A DNA stretch of 64,000 bases from UBA1141 sp963665155 (GTDB taxonomy: Bacteria > Chloroflexota > Dehalococcoidia > Lucifugimonadales > UBA3495). The notes beneath the pieces are model-generated. The model saw only the letters and a program-made list of their open reading frames with translations. It was not told where the DNA came from and ran no database searches. Positions 16,573 to 26,138 of the stretch are shown here, piece after piece (position 1 is the stretch's first letter; each line of letters opens with the position of its first letter). The stretch spans positions 434,001 to 498,000 of the forward strand of contig CAXXFI010000002.1 in NCBI GenBank assembly GCA_963665155.2, written 5' to 3'. A program made the translations under genes and the position numbers.

Positions 16573-18274
16573 TTAAGGCGTAAATTCTGCTCGGGAGATT
16601 TCGACGTCAACGTAACTATTCAGGTCAACTCCCGTGAAATCGGGATGAGTGCGGTGAGTGGGAAACAGCTCTAAGGCTTTCTCCAGTCCTTGTACCGATA
16701 CGACAGGTGATTCCGGTATAGCGGGTGCGTAAATTTTCACGATGGTTTCTACCAAAGTTCGGTCTAGGCCGGGCACTCCCTACGCAAGCAGGGCCTCCAC
16801 GACCGCATTCTCGTCGGTGTGCATGAGTTGCAGAGCACGGTGCACTGCCCGGGTAATCGCTGTCAATTTATCCCGATGCTCCTCCGCATACGACCGGGTA
16901 GTGATTAATGAATGGCTTTGCCGGTTGGTTAGTTCGGGCACCTCTCCCATAGACTGGTTCACCAATATGAATGCTTCTTGGTTCACCAGCGCTTCCTCCA
17001 AATAAGGCGTGTGCGCGTAGAGCGCATCAACCGTACCGTCTCCGAATGCCTGGTTCTGCTCGGCGCCATGAATTATGACCATCTCTATGTCGCTGTCGCC
17101 GTCCATGCCAACCGAGTCGAACAGCACCCTCAGCCTGACAGGCGGCCCAGGAGCTATGCCGACTTTCATACCCTGTATTACCTCAAGCCGTTCTCGTATG
17201 GGCAAATCCGTTGATAGATTATTCTCCGTAGCGAAACTCTTACGTACTATCAAATTGATCTGGTCTGATTCTATGAGATTGGCGAACAACAGGATCGGCT
17301 CACCATCTCCAATTAGAGTCAAATACATGCGAGGCGGTAAAATCGCAACATCCGCTTGGCCTTGCAAAATGAACTCACCGGCTTGATCCGGAATCGGAGG
17401 GAAGACTGTCCGGACATCCAGACCTTCATCCTCAAAGAATCCCGGCGCCCACGGCGGTCCAGAAACTCATGAACTGGAGGTTATCGTTGGTGGTTATTGC
17501 CACACGAACAGTTGATTCGTCCCCATCTGAAGCCTGTGAAGGTGTCATAGTTGTTTCGGCTGATGCAGATTCGTCATCCGGGTTTTCAGATGAAGCGACG
17601 ACAGCTTCGGAAAGCGGTTGACCTTCTTTGCGGACCAACAATTTGACCACCGGGACGAGATGGGGCCCCTGGCCGGGGCGAAAAACCACAGATTTTTCTG
17701 CGTCCATGTCCATGGTAACAATGGTTGTGACCCCGGCAGTGACTTCGAAGCCGCCTACCAAGCGAATTTTGCCACTGGGCACCCGGGCTTGCCTCAAGTT
17801 GCCACGAACGGTGATAACCGCATCGACAACGTCGAAACGGATCTGCTGATACCTCCCTGGTTCCAGCGGGGTACTCCCCAATACATCTTCGATCCCCATC
17901 AACTGCATCAAGTCAAATTGATGGGGACCCTCCACAACAGTTTGCCAACCAGAGTTCCCTTGGCCACCGGAGCTATGAACCTCAATGTTTTCGACGGTAA
18001 CCAGAATGCTGCTCACGGCGTCCGTTGGCTGGTCCGTGACCCGTATTTCTAGAGTTCCGGTGTTGTCCTGGCCGGAGATTGACGGTGGCCCTTTGGTTTC
18101 TTCCGTTATCAGCTCGGGCGTGGCAGCCGCGGGAGTCAGAGCACTAGTGGTCGAGGTTAGGGTCGCCGCAACCGTCGGATTTGTAAGCAGAGGCGTGGTG
18201 GCGCCTCCGCCGCCACAACCAATAATCAGGACAATCGCTACGGCACTAAATGCCAACATCCAGTGATTTTTCAT
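16573..18274 (-). pseudogene. DUF4382-NMT1/SsuA-like lipoprotein fusion, two lesions
   Basis: The first part (17432-18274) starts MKNHWMLAFSAVAIVLIIGCGGG, a lipoprotein signal, followed by a DUF4382-like beta domain (GTLEIRVTDQPTDAVSSILV) and an acidic linker. It ends VRVAITTNDNLQFMSFW, the start of an NMT1/SsuA-type substrate-binding domain. One base too many in CCC at 17441-17443 breaks the frame. Removing it continues as GFFEDEGLDV and then the 16780-17367 frame (GQADVAILPPRMYL). An in-frame TAG at 16780-16782 (after VVEALLA) interrupts it again, and the frame then stays open to the stop at 16573. The restored protein would be about 565 residues: a surface-anchored binding protein, now apparently dead. 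No permease or ATPase genes are adjacent. Confidence 0.8.
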
Positions 18275-18585
18275 CTAGTTCTTCCCATTCGAAATTTGAC
18301 CCACCGGACCTGATAGAGACGCTAGCGGGGGACGGCGAGAGGTGTAACGCTCGAAGCTCCAGCCCTCGCAAGGTAGAGTGCCTGTGGAATTCGAATCCAC
18401 CGGTTACTGGAACTCGACCGACTAATTATCGAAAAATCGAGTCTACGAAATATCGTTGGCAACCAACCGTGACCTCAAAGGCCCTGAGGCGAGCAAAATG
18501 CGTCGCCCTCCATGCATGGAGGCACCCAAAGATAAGGGTCCCAACCGAACCTATCAGCCGTTGCGCTGGTGTTCGAACAAACCCA
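18275..18585. other. Non-coding gap
   Basis: No gene, tRNA or clear terminator is recognised here. A short palindromic hairpin with GTGGA/TCCAC arms around TTCGAA lies near 18390-18407, but it does not fit a tRNA T-arm. Confidence 0.5.
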
Positions 18586-20028
18586 CTACAGAGCAGCATT
18601 CGGCGCAACCCTGGTGTGCCAAGGGGTTGCTTGTTCAAATACGTAGGCCGCCCGAAAAAGGTTTTCTTCGGCAAAGGGCCTAGCCCCGAGTTGCAGTCCT
18701 ATTGGTAGATTATCCGTTGTAAACCCTCCGGGTATGGAGATGGCGGGCAATGCCGTCAGAGCGTAACACCCAGTGTAGGAACGGCGGAAGAAAAACCGGG
18801 AACGCACGTCTTCGGCGTTCTGAAACACCGCAGTCAAGTCCGTATGTTTGGGAGCCGGGTAGGGCGAAGTTGGAGAAACCAGAATGTCCACTTGGTTCAA
18901 GGCTTCCATAAATTGTTGCCGTAGCAGCACCCTGGCTTTGGCCGCTCGGTTGTAGACTTTGGCTGGAACTAAGGCCGCAGATTGCAACCGAGTCCGGCTG
19001 GCCCGGTCCAGATTCTCCGGCTGCTCCCGCAGTATCCCGTCGCGAGCCCCAGCCCCTTCGGTGTCGGCAATACCCACAAAAATCGCCCCAGCATAGGTGA
19101 TCAGAGGTATTGAGACATCCAATATCTCAGCACCTTGCTCCCCAAATACCTCAAGCGACCGTTCCATCGTTTGCTTTACTTCGGGATGCATATCCCCGCT
19201 GTCGTGGAGCTCCCGAATCAAGCCCACCCGCAATCCTTTGACTCCCCGGTCCAAGGCTGATTGGTTGAGTCCCGCCGCATAGTCGGGTACTGGCTTTCGA
19301 CTGGTGTGCGGGTCTTTGGGATCGTACCCGGCAATGACTCCCAGCATCAAAGCGCAATCCTTAACCGTCTTTGTCATTGGCGCTGCTGCGTCCATAAACC
19401 AGCACATGGGGGTCATACCGAAGCGGCTGACCCTAGTAACCGTGGGCCGCAATCCCACCACCCCGCAATAGGCCGCCGGTCCTCTACCCGAGCCGCCGGT
19501 GTCCTCGCCCACCGATGCCGCACACAGGTGGGCCGCCAGGGCCACGCCGGAGCCGCTGCTGGACTCACCGGGGGTCCGCTCCAAGTCCCACGGGTTTCTG
19601 GGGATGCCCCAAGGCGGGTCTTGGGTTCCCCCCATGGCCAACTCGCTCATGTTAAGTTTGCCCAAGAGAATCCCGCCAGCTTGCTTGAGTCTGGCTACCA
19701 CCGTGGAATCTTCTTGGGGCACGAAGTCTCGGTACACCTTGGAGCCGTTGGTGGTTAGTATTCCGGCAGTCCAAAACTGGTCTTTTACCGCTATTGGCAC
19801 GCCAAAGAGAGGCCCTAAATCGTCGCCCTTCGACTGCGCCAAACTCGCTTGCTCGGCTGCGTCAAGCGCTTCTTCCCGGCACACGGTAATGTATGCGACC
19901 AGCTTGGAGTCCAAACGGTCAATGCGGTCCAGGTAGGCCCGGACAGCGTCCACCGGTGAAAACTCTCTCGTATTGATGGCCGAAGCGGTATCCGTCGCCG
20001 ACATCATGGTTATATCTTGAGCAGACAT
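18586..20028 (-). CDS. Amidase (amidase signature family)
   Basis: A 480-residue amidase signature enzyme hydrolysing C-N amide bonds. The Ser-cisSer-Lys triad is recognisable: Lys in VPIAVKDQ, cis-Ser in the GESSSGSG segment and the nucleophile Ser in GEDTGGSGR, where Gly replaces the usual Ile of GGSIR. ATG 20028 follows AAGG at about 8 nt and a few weaker codons lie upstream. A GatC-like small protein is encoded 128 bp upstream in the same direction, but there is no gatB, so a catabolic amidase is more likely than tRNA-Gln/Asn amidation. A paralogue lies at 62438-63844. Confidence 0.92.
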   Translation of the reverse strand: MSAQDITMMSATDTASAINTREFSPVDAVRAYLDRIDRLDSKLVAYITVCREEALDAAEQASLAQSKGDDLGPLFGVPIAVKDQFWTAGILTTNGSKVYRDFVPQEDSTVVARLKQAGGILLGKLNMSELAMGGTQDPPWGIPRNPWDLERTPGESSSGSGVALAAHLCAASVGEDTGGSGRGPAAYCGVVGLRPTVTRVSRFGMTPMCWFMDAAAPMTKTVKDCALMLGVIAGYDPKDPHTSRKPVPDYAAGLNQSALDRGVKGLRVGLIRELHDSGDMHPEVKQTMERSLEVFGEQGAEILDVSIPLITYAGAIFVGIADTEGAGARDGILREQPENLDRASRTRLQSAALVPAKVYNRAAKARVLLRQQFMEALNQVDILVSPTSPYPAPKHTDLTAVFQNAEDVRSRFFFRRSYTGCYALTALPAISIPGGFTTDNLPIGLQLGARPFAEENLFRAAYVFEQATPWHTRVAPNAAL

Positions 20029-20155
20029 ATTTTTACCTTTTCTCACTTCTCTAGGACATCTCTGGCGACCAGGATGTGAAACTCAGCTGAATAACAATAG
20101 TGGGGTAAATACTTGGATAAAGAATATCCGGGGGTTGAACAAGGCCCTGCAATGC

Positions 20156-20350
20156 CTAGTCTTCTTCCGGGAAGATTAGCACCGGCTGCACATTGGAAAG
20201 GTCAATATCCAAGAGCCGGTCCAACTCGCTCATAAGGCTGGCGAACCGGTTGGCCACTTCGGCCATGTCCTCATCAGCTACCTTGATTCCCGCCAATCTA
20301 GCCAACTGCCGGACCAAATCCTCGTCTGGAGTCAGTTCTTTAAGACCCAT
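20156..20350 (-). CDS. GatC-like small amidase partner
   Basis: A 64-residue helical protein with GatC features: LVRQLARLAGIKV, a SLMSELDRLLDIDLSNV helix-turn and a C-terminal VQPVLIFPEED tail, which matches the belt region that wraps GatA-type amidases. AtzG-like amidase partners have the same architecture. ATG 20350 has GAGG at 4 nt; TTG and GTG codons just upstream would add four residues. It precedes the amidase on the same strand, so the two are a likely stabilised complex. Confidence 0.75.
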   Translation of the reverse strand: MGLKELTPDEDLVRQLARLAGIKVADEDMAEVANRFASLMSELDRLLDIDLSNVQPVLIFPEED

Positions 20351-20696
20351 ATCCCTCACCAAAATGCCTATGCCCTACCTGATTGCGCATCAATATAACC
20401 AACGTGCGCCCGACTGTCCAGAGTTGATGGCCTATCATTGACGGGATGGACGGTGGTTTGCAATGGTAACGAAACGGTGCCGGGACAGCATACGCACGAC
20501 GACTACAAGACAGTCACGCCAAGGTTACCGGTGGTTAAGCGGAAGCTGGACGGGCCGCGGAACACAGCTTCCCACTCCATCCGGTCTTCTTCTAGCTAAC
20601 GAAATCCGATGATATACTCGCCTAAGTTCGGTCAAAGGAGCGATCTCCCATGGCAATGGGCACATCCGACAGCATACTGCCGCCCGTAAGATTAAT
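20351..20696. other. Divergent intergenic region
   Basis: This 346-bp gap separates the minus-strand GatC-like/amidase genes from the plus-strand peptidase and must hold both promoters. No convincing gene, hairpin or paired promoter boxes were identified. Confidence 0.45.
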
Positions 20697-22235
20697 GTGA
20701 GCATATTCAGTCCTCTACCTAAACTTTTTGCCCCAAAGCTTTTCTCGCCTAAGCTTGCCCCCTCGAAGTTTTTCAGGCACTTTGGTGCCTCGACGCTACT
20801 ATTCGCCTTGTTGGGAATTTTATTTGCGGCCTGCTCCGGCTCCACGCCAACGGTTCTGCCAGCCACTGAGGTTCCTACAGCTACTCCAGCGCCAGCGGCC
20901 GCTTCGGTCCCCACGGAAACTGCCATACTTTCCACTTCGATCCCCACGGCACCGGCGACAATCACGCCTGAATCTCCGACTCCTATTCCGCCCACAGCTA
21001 ACACTCGCCCAACAGCACCGGCGGATACGATCGCGCCCGTTGCCACTCCTACGACGGTCCCCCTTAGCCCTCTAGCGGAGCGGGCAATGGCCTACCTCAC
21101 TTATCTGGTGGAGGAGTTGGGACCCAGGGCGAGCGCCACCCAAGAAGAACTGGCGGGCGCCGAATATCTGGCCTCCGAGTTTGAAAGTTTTGGCTACTCG
21201 GTGGAGTTGCAGCCATTTACGATCAGGACACCCTCCGCGGAGGTGTCTGACCTAGATTTCGACGGCCCCGATTTTTTCGAGGTTTCGGACGCAATCCCTT
21301 TGGTATCTTCTCAAGAGGGAACCGCTTCGGGCAGCTTGGTCGCCATCGGTCTGGCCGGAGAAGGTGACCTCCCACAAGATGGTCTAGCCGGGAAGATTGC
21401 CTTGGTCCAACGGGGTATCATCACATTCGAAGAAAAAGTGACCCGAGCCGCAGAAGCCGGTGCCATCGCCGTGATTATTTATAACAACGCACCCGGTAAT
21501 TTTCGAGCATTTCTTGCCACCCAAGCCTCGATACCAGCGGTGGCCATTTCCCGGCGCGATGGAGAAAGGATCGAGGAGTTGCTGGAAGCGGGACCGGTCT
21601 CAGGCAGCGTTTCGGTTAAATCGACCACCCAAACATCGCAGAACGTGGTGGCGACCAAGCTGGGTGCGGGTGCCGATGCTGAAAACAGAATGGTGGTCTT
21701 CGGAGGCCACTACGACACCGTCCCCAACAATTCGGGAGCCAATGACAATTCTTCCGGCACCGCCCTCGTTCTTACCCTCGCTCGTGAGCTGGCCAATGAA
21801 GATTTGCCATTCACGATACGCATGATCGGATTTGGTTCGGAGGAACTGGGGCTTAGAGGTAGCCTGCATTACGTTGCATCACTAACGCAATTTGAGCAAG
21901 AAAGCATAATAGCCATGCTGAACTTCGATGCGGTGGGGTCCGGTCGGCAGGCAGGTATATTGGGAGACATTGAGTTGACCGGCTTGGCCCTAAAACAAGC
22001 AGATGAGTTGCGCATAAGCGCGCAAGCAACGGCGGGCCTTACCGGAGTTGGCAGCGACCATATCAGCTTCTCACAGGCAGGCATCCCGGTCTTGATGTTC
22101 TTTGGGCCGGATTTTTCTCGTATCCATACAACCAGAGATACGTTGGAGTTCGTGAATCCCAGAGTCTTGGGAGACGCTGCCGCGATTGCGTTGGCGGTGG
22201 TAAGGTCACCTGATTTCCCGACAGTACTCGATTAA
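20697..22235 (+). CDS. M28 family metallopeptidase lipoprotein with PA domain
   Basis: A 512-residue secreted aminopeptidase-like protein. It has an N-terminal hydrophobic segment with the lipobox LFAAC, then a Pro/Thr-rich linker (about residues 50-125), a PA domain insertion (GLAGKIALVQRGIITFEEKV) and the M28 catalytic domain. The zinc ligands are in order: H in GGHYDTV, D in GANDNSSG, E-E in GSEELG, D in NFDAVG and H in RIHTTRDT. It is anchored to the outer face of the membrane and probably trims peptides. The start is GTG 20697; a later start would cut into the signal segment. Confidence 0.93.
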   Translation: MSIFSPLPKLFAPKLFSPKLAPSKFFRHFGASTLLFALLGILFAACSGSTPTVLPATEVPTATPAPAAASVPTETAILSTSIPTAPATITPESPTPIPPTANTRPTAPADTIAPVATPTTVPLSPLAERAMAYLTYLVEELGPRASATQEELAGAEYLASEFESFGYSVELQPFTIRTPSAEVSDLDFDGPDFFEVSDAIPLVSSQEGTASGSLVAIGLAGEGDLPQDGLAGKIALVQRGIITFEEKVTRAAEAGAIAVIIYNNAPGNFRAFLATQASIPAVAISRRDGERIEELLEAGPVSGSVSVKSTTQTSQNVVATKLGAGADAENRMVVFGGHYDTVPNNSGANDNSSGTALVLTLARELANEDLPFTIRMIGFGSEELGLRGSLHYVASLTQFEQESIIAMLNFDAVGSGRQAGILGDIELTGLALKQADELRISAQATAGLTGVGSDHISFSQAGIPVLMFFGPDFSRIHTTRDTLEFVNPRVLGDAAAIALAVVRSPDFPTVLD

Positions 22236-22453
22236 CGTCCTAGGTTTGTTATACTGGCGTAGAGTTTCCGTTCCCATTCTCTGGTCGCTGTCCTGCCAGC
22301 ACCCCCCGGGAAGGTCGTTGCAATTCGAGTCGTAGCAGACGAGATGTAGGGCCTTTCCAACCAGTTAGTCCTGAGCTCAACAAGGGCTCAGCAAAAACGA
22401 ATGAGTGGCCTCAGCGAAAATTTGGGGCTATTGAATAATAAGAGGTAGGCGAA

Positions 22454-23638
22454 ATGAAGTGGGCTTCCTCGGTTTCCGAGCTTCCGGTTCTGGAACAAGC
22501 CATCGATGAGTGCATCAACGGTCTGCTGAACAGCCTGGGAGATGATCGGCCGGACTTGGCCGTAGTGTTTGCGTCTCCCCATTATGAGTCTGACTACGAC
22601 AAGGTAGTCCGGTTAATCAACGAAAGGCTGGGTCCCATCCAAATCTTCGGTTGCTCCGGCGGCGGAATAATCGGAGATGGGGTAGAAGTGGAGCAGCGCC
22701 CCGGCATTTCTATTACCGGCGCAAGCCTTCCCGGCGTGGAAATCGTGGAGTTCCACCTCGATGGAGAAACTCTTCCCGATTTAGACGCCGGACCGAGTTC
22801 TTGGGAAGAATTGCTAGGTGTGTCCAGCAGCCAAGAGCCCCAGTTTGTGGTATTGGCCGACCCGTTCTCTTTCCCCGTCCAAAATTTGCTTATGGGCATG
22901 GACTTCGCATTTGCTCAGTCGACAAAAATTGGTGGGTTGGCAAGTGGCGCCAATCATCAGGGAGGGAATGCCCTATTCCTGAAAGACCAAATGCACAATT
23001 CGGGTGCCATCGGTCTGGCCCTACACGGCAACATCACGGTTGACACGGTGGTGGCCCAAGGATGCCGACCCATAGGCCAGTTGATGCATATAACCGAAAG
23101 CCGCCAAAACCTGTTGCTGGGACTGGACGGGCAAGCGCCCTTGAACGTATTGAAAGAATTGTTTCAGACAATGAACGAGCGGGATCAGGCATTGATGCAA
23201 AATTCCCTTTTCTTGGGCGTGGTAATGGACGAATTTCTGGACTCGCCCAAGCAGGGAGATTTCTTGATCCGAAACGTAGTCGGCATGGATGCCAGGACCG
23301 GGACTTTGGCCATCGGCGAGACTTTAAAAGAGGGTCAAATGGTCCAATTCCATCTGCGAGACGCAGACACTTCGACAGAAGATTTGACTGCGGTGCTGGA
23401 ACGCTTCGCCATCGACAACCGGGAAAATCAGGTCCAAGGCGCGCTTCTGTTTTCCTGCTTGGGCCGCGGGCAATACTTGTACGGTCGTCCCAATCATGAC
23501 TCGGATATCTTCCATGAAAAATTGGGAGAGATCCCCTTGGGCGGCTTCTTCTGTAATGGGGAGATCGGCCCGGTCAGCGGCACCACGTTCCTCCACGGCT
23601 ACACCAGCTCCTTCGGGATATTCCGGCCCCGTTATTAA
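22454..23638 (+). CDS. FIST domain protein
   Basis: A 394-residue FIST_N plus FIST_C protein, a proposed small-ligand sensory module. The N-terminal domain includes LAVVFASPHYESDYD and FGCSGGGIIGDG; the C-terminal part includes GALLFSCLGRG and GGFFCNGEIGPVSG, with conserved Cys and Gly clusters. In other bacteria FIST domains are often fused to signalling domains; here it stands alone. It is cytoplasmic, with no signal peptide. The next gene, 97 bp away, encodes a ligand-binding protein without a signal peptide, so a joint sensing role is possible but unproven. Confidence 0.9.
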   Translation: MKWASSVSELPVLEQAIDECINGLLNSLGDDRPDLAVVFASPHYESDYDKVVRLINERLGPIQIFGCSGGGIIGDGVEVEQRPGISITGASLPGVEIVEFHLDGETLPDLDAGPSSWEELLGVSSSQEPQFVVLADPFSFPVQNLLMGMDFAFAQSTKIGGLASGANHQGGNALFLKDQMHNSGAIGLALHGNITVDTVVAQGCRPIGQLMHITESRQNLLLGLDGQAPLNVLKELFQTMNERDQALMQNSLFLGVVMDEFLDSPKQGDFLIRNVVGMDARTGTLAIGETLKEGQMVQFHLRDADTSTEDLTAVLERFAIDNRENQVQGALLFSCLGRGQYLYGRPNHDSDIFHEKLGEIPLGGFFCNGEIGPVSGTTFLHGYTSSFGIFRPRY

Positions 23639-23735
23639 CAACCGATATTAAGCACCAAAACTGGGGTCCAGTACTCGGCCCCAGTCTTGTACTCAGGCCG
23701 ATAACCCCAGCTTAATTCCGCTGAAAGCCGATAAT

Positions 23736-24917
23736 ATGCCTCCAATGGCAACAATCAAGGCGGGCATGTCCGCATCCTTGACCGGACAGTTTAGCGTTCA
23801 AGGTAAGCAGGCTTTGGCGGGACTGCAAGCCTGGGCCAACGACGTCAACCGTTCTGGCGGATTAATAATCGACCGCCCTGATGCGGGTTGGCCGATAACG
23901 GTCGTCCACCACGACGACCAAAGCCAACCGGACCGCACCCGCCAAGTTACAACCCGCTTGATTAAGCAAGACGCGGTTGACCTCCTGTTCGGGCCCTACT
24001 CCAGCGTACTGTCCATGGCGGCGGCCGAAGTCGCCGAGGAACACCAGCGGGTCCATTGGAACCAGGGAGGCGCTTCGGACAATATTTACCAGCAAGGATT
24101 TAGCTGGACCGTAGGCGTTTTGACACCCGCCAGCGGCTATCTGGAGGGTTTCCTTTCCTTGGCACGCCAAGTCGACCCTTCTGCCGCCAGAGTTGGCATC
24201 ATCCGAGCCTATCCCGGTGCTTTTCCTTTGGCGGTCAGTTCGACGGTACATAGACAAGCGAAAGAGCTTGGTTTTCAAATGAATTACCTCCGGGAGTACT
24301 CGCCGTCGATAACGGATTTCAGCAGTATCCTAGAAGAAGTGAGGGGCGCCAGGCTGGACGTGTTGGTGGCAGTGGGACGCATTGGCAACGACATCCAATT
24401 TGCCCACCAGATGGCCACAACCTGGACAGGAACTAAGGCGGTGGCGGTGGTTGCTACACCGATACAGCAGTTCTGGGACGCTCTTGGCGAAGGGGCCCAA
24501 GGGTTCATCGGCCCTAGCCAATGGGAGCAATCTGCCCACTTCCCCAGCAACTACGGACCGTCCACCGCATCAGTAATGGCCTCGTTAAGAAACCATAGCG
24601 TCAGCCAAAACTTCGGCCCAAATTCGGGCCAAAATCCCGGACCAATCGACTACCCTATGGCCCAGGCTTATGCCGCCGGCCTGGTCGCTCAAGCGTGCGT
24701 CGCGCAAGCCGGCAGCTTGGAGCCCGGCGAGTTACGGCACAGGGCTGGTGAGATGGACATTTCAACGTTTTATGGCCGCTTCAAGATAGAACCGGACACC
24801 GGCAGGCAAATCGGGCGTTCCACCCTCCTCGTTCAGTGGCAAGAAGGACGAAAGGTGGTTCTGTGGCCTCTGGAGCAGTCTCAAGGCCAATTAGTATATC
24901 CGTGGCCCAAGGGATAA
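23736..24917 (+). CDS. Periplasmic-binding-protein-like receptor, no signal peptide
   Basis: A 393-residue type I periplasmic-binding fold of the Leu/Ile/Val (LivK/AmiC) group. Landmarks are IKAGMSASLTGQFSVQGKQAL, the hinge region LLFGPYSSVLSMAAAEVAEE, and ARVGIIRAYPGAFPLAVSS. Unusually, the N-terminus begins directly with the mature fold and has no signal peptide or lipobox, so it may be a cytoplasmic amide sensor like AmiC or depend on an undetected start. No permease or ATPase genes are adjacent. The start could be ATG 23736 or 23745. Confidence 0.85.
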   Translation: MPPMATIKAGMSASLTGQFSVQGKQALAGLQAWANDVNRSGGLIIDRPDAGWPITVVHHDDQSQPDRTRQVTTRLIKQDAVDLLFGPYSSVLSMAAAEVAEEHQRVHWNQGGASDNIYQQGFSWTVGVLTPASGYLEGFLSLARQVDPSAARVGIIRAYPGAFPLAVSSTVHRQAKELGFQMNYLREYSPSITDFSSILEEVRGARLDVLVAVGRIGNDIQFAHQMATTWTGTKAVAVVATPIQQFWDALGEGAQGFIGPSQWEQSAHFPSNYGPSTASVMASLRNHSVSQNFGPNSGQNPGPIDYPMAQAYAAGLVAQACVAQAGSLEPGELRHRAGEMDISTFYGRFKIEPDTGRQIGRSTLLVQWQEGRKVVLWPLEQSQGQLVYPWPKG

Positions 24918-24953
24918 AATGCCGAGGTGACTTGTTATGAATTGAGGCGCGGG

Positions 24954-25137
24954 GAAATCCCCCCAACCCCCCTTTACGAAAGGGGGGCTATTTGCTCTCT
25001 TTACTCAATGTGAAGGAGTTGTCCGCTGTCGTTAACCTACCGGGCAATTCTCTTTGTCTCGAGATAGCCTAGCAGTTCCCTATCGCCGCAGCGGGAAAAC
25101 TAGTCCCCCTTTGCGAAGGAGGATTTAGGGCGATTTC
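24954..25137. repeat. Foldback/MITE-like element with ~38-bp inverted ends
   Basis: The left end (from GAAATCCCCCCAACCC at 24954) matches the reverse complement of the right end (GAAATCGCCCTAAATCC, ending 25137) over about 38 bp with several mismatches, both including CAAAGGGGG-type cores. Each end can also fold on itself; the left has a perfect 9-bp stem (24967-24975 with 24979-24987). The 184-bp element has no coding capacity and sits between two genes. No target duplication was recognised. Confidence 0.6.
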
Positions 25138-25194
25138 TCACCGCAGAAACAATAGCGGTCCGTGTCTAAGCACAACCTCATGAGGAGACAATAA

Positions 25195-26028
25195 ATGCGC
25201 CTGGAAAATCGTGTTGCGCTCATTACCGGTGCCGGACGAGGCATCGGCAGGGCAATCGCTCTGGCCTACGCTGCTGAGGGCGCTAGGCTAGCCCTAGCGG
25301 CACGCAGCCGTGACGAATTGGAGGAAACAGCAAGGCAGGCAGAGGCTTTAGGGGCGACCGTCCGGGTCATTCTCGCAGATGTTACCAATCATGACCAAGT
25401 TAAGAACATGGTCCGTGAGGCGCTCGACGGTTATTCCAACATCGACGTTCTGGTGAACAACGCTGGCGTTCCAGGCCCGGTGGGACCTCTTCAAGATAAC
25501 GACGTTGCGTCTTGGATTCAGGCGGTACAGGTAAACCTGATCGGGACATTCCTTTGTTGCCGGGAGGTTTTGCCGACGATGCTGAGCCAAGACCGGGGCA
25601 AGATAATCAACCTGTCGGGCGGCGGCGGCATGTCCGCTTGGGGGCAAATGTCGGCATACTGCTCCACCAAAGCGGCCGTGGTCCGACTGACCGAAGGACT
25701 CGCATTGGAATTGGCGGGCACCAACGTTCATGTGAACGCTTTGGGACCAGGCTCGATCCACACCAGTATGTGGGAAGAAATGCGGGATGCCGCTAAGGAT
25801 GCCGGGGCAACGGACCTGTTCGAGGTGGGAAAAAGAGTGACCAGCGGCGGCGGAGCGTCAATCGATCAGGTGGCTGAATTGGCTGTCTTCCTGGCAAGCG
25901 ACGATTCGGGGGACCTTAGTGGGCGCCTAGTCCATTCGGTCTTGGACGATTTCTCCAATCTCCCGCCTCACATACCCGAAATCATGGCTTCGGACGCCTA
26001 CCAACTGCGACGGAAGGACTTGGCGTGA
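25195..26028 (+). CDS. SDR family oxidoreductase
   Basis: A 277-residue classical short-chain dehydrogenase/reductase. The cofactor site is T11-G-A-G-R-G-I-G and NNAG is at 88-91. The catalytic S141, Y155 and K159 (Y-C-S-T-K) are all present. The substrate is unknown. The C-terminal tail is long and ends in a specific RRKDLA segment. ATG 25195 follows GAGGAG closely. It probably functions in catabolism with the convergent FAH gene, but nothing in the sequence ties the two. Confidence 0.93.
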   Translation: MRLENRVALITGAGRGIGRAIALAYAAEGARLALAARSRDELEETARQAEALGATVRVILADVTNHDQVKNMVREALDGYSNIDVLVNNAGVPGPVGPLQDNDVASWIQAVQVNLIGTFLCCREVLPTMLSQDRGKIINLSGGGGMSAWGQMSAYCSTKAAVVRLTEGLALELAGTNVHVNALGPGSIHTSMWEEMRDAAKDAGATDLFEVGKRVTSGGGASIDQVAELAVFLASDDSGDLSGRLVHSVLDDFSNLPPHIPEIMASDAYQLRRKDLA

Positions 26029-26138
26029 GCGTGTTGGGGGAAATCGAAGTGTTAAATAAAAAGACGCCCCACGTAAGATTCTGAACCTGGCAATTGTGAG
26101 GCGCCTCGAGGCAAAATCGCATCTGATGCGGCTGGGGA

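Noticed and set aside
18300..18420. Possible tRNA-like sequence with TTCGAATCC
   Set aside because: The stem around TTCGAA is a simple palindrome; no acceptor, D or anticodon arms could be paired on either strand.
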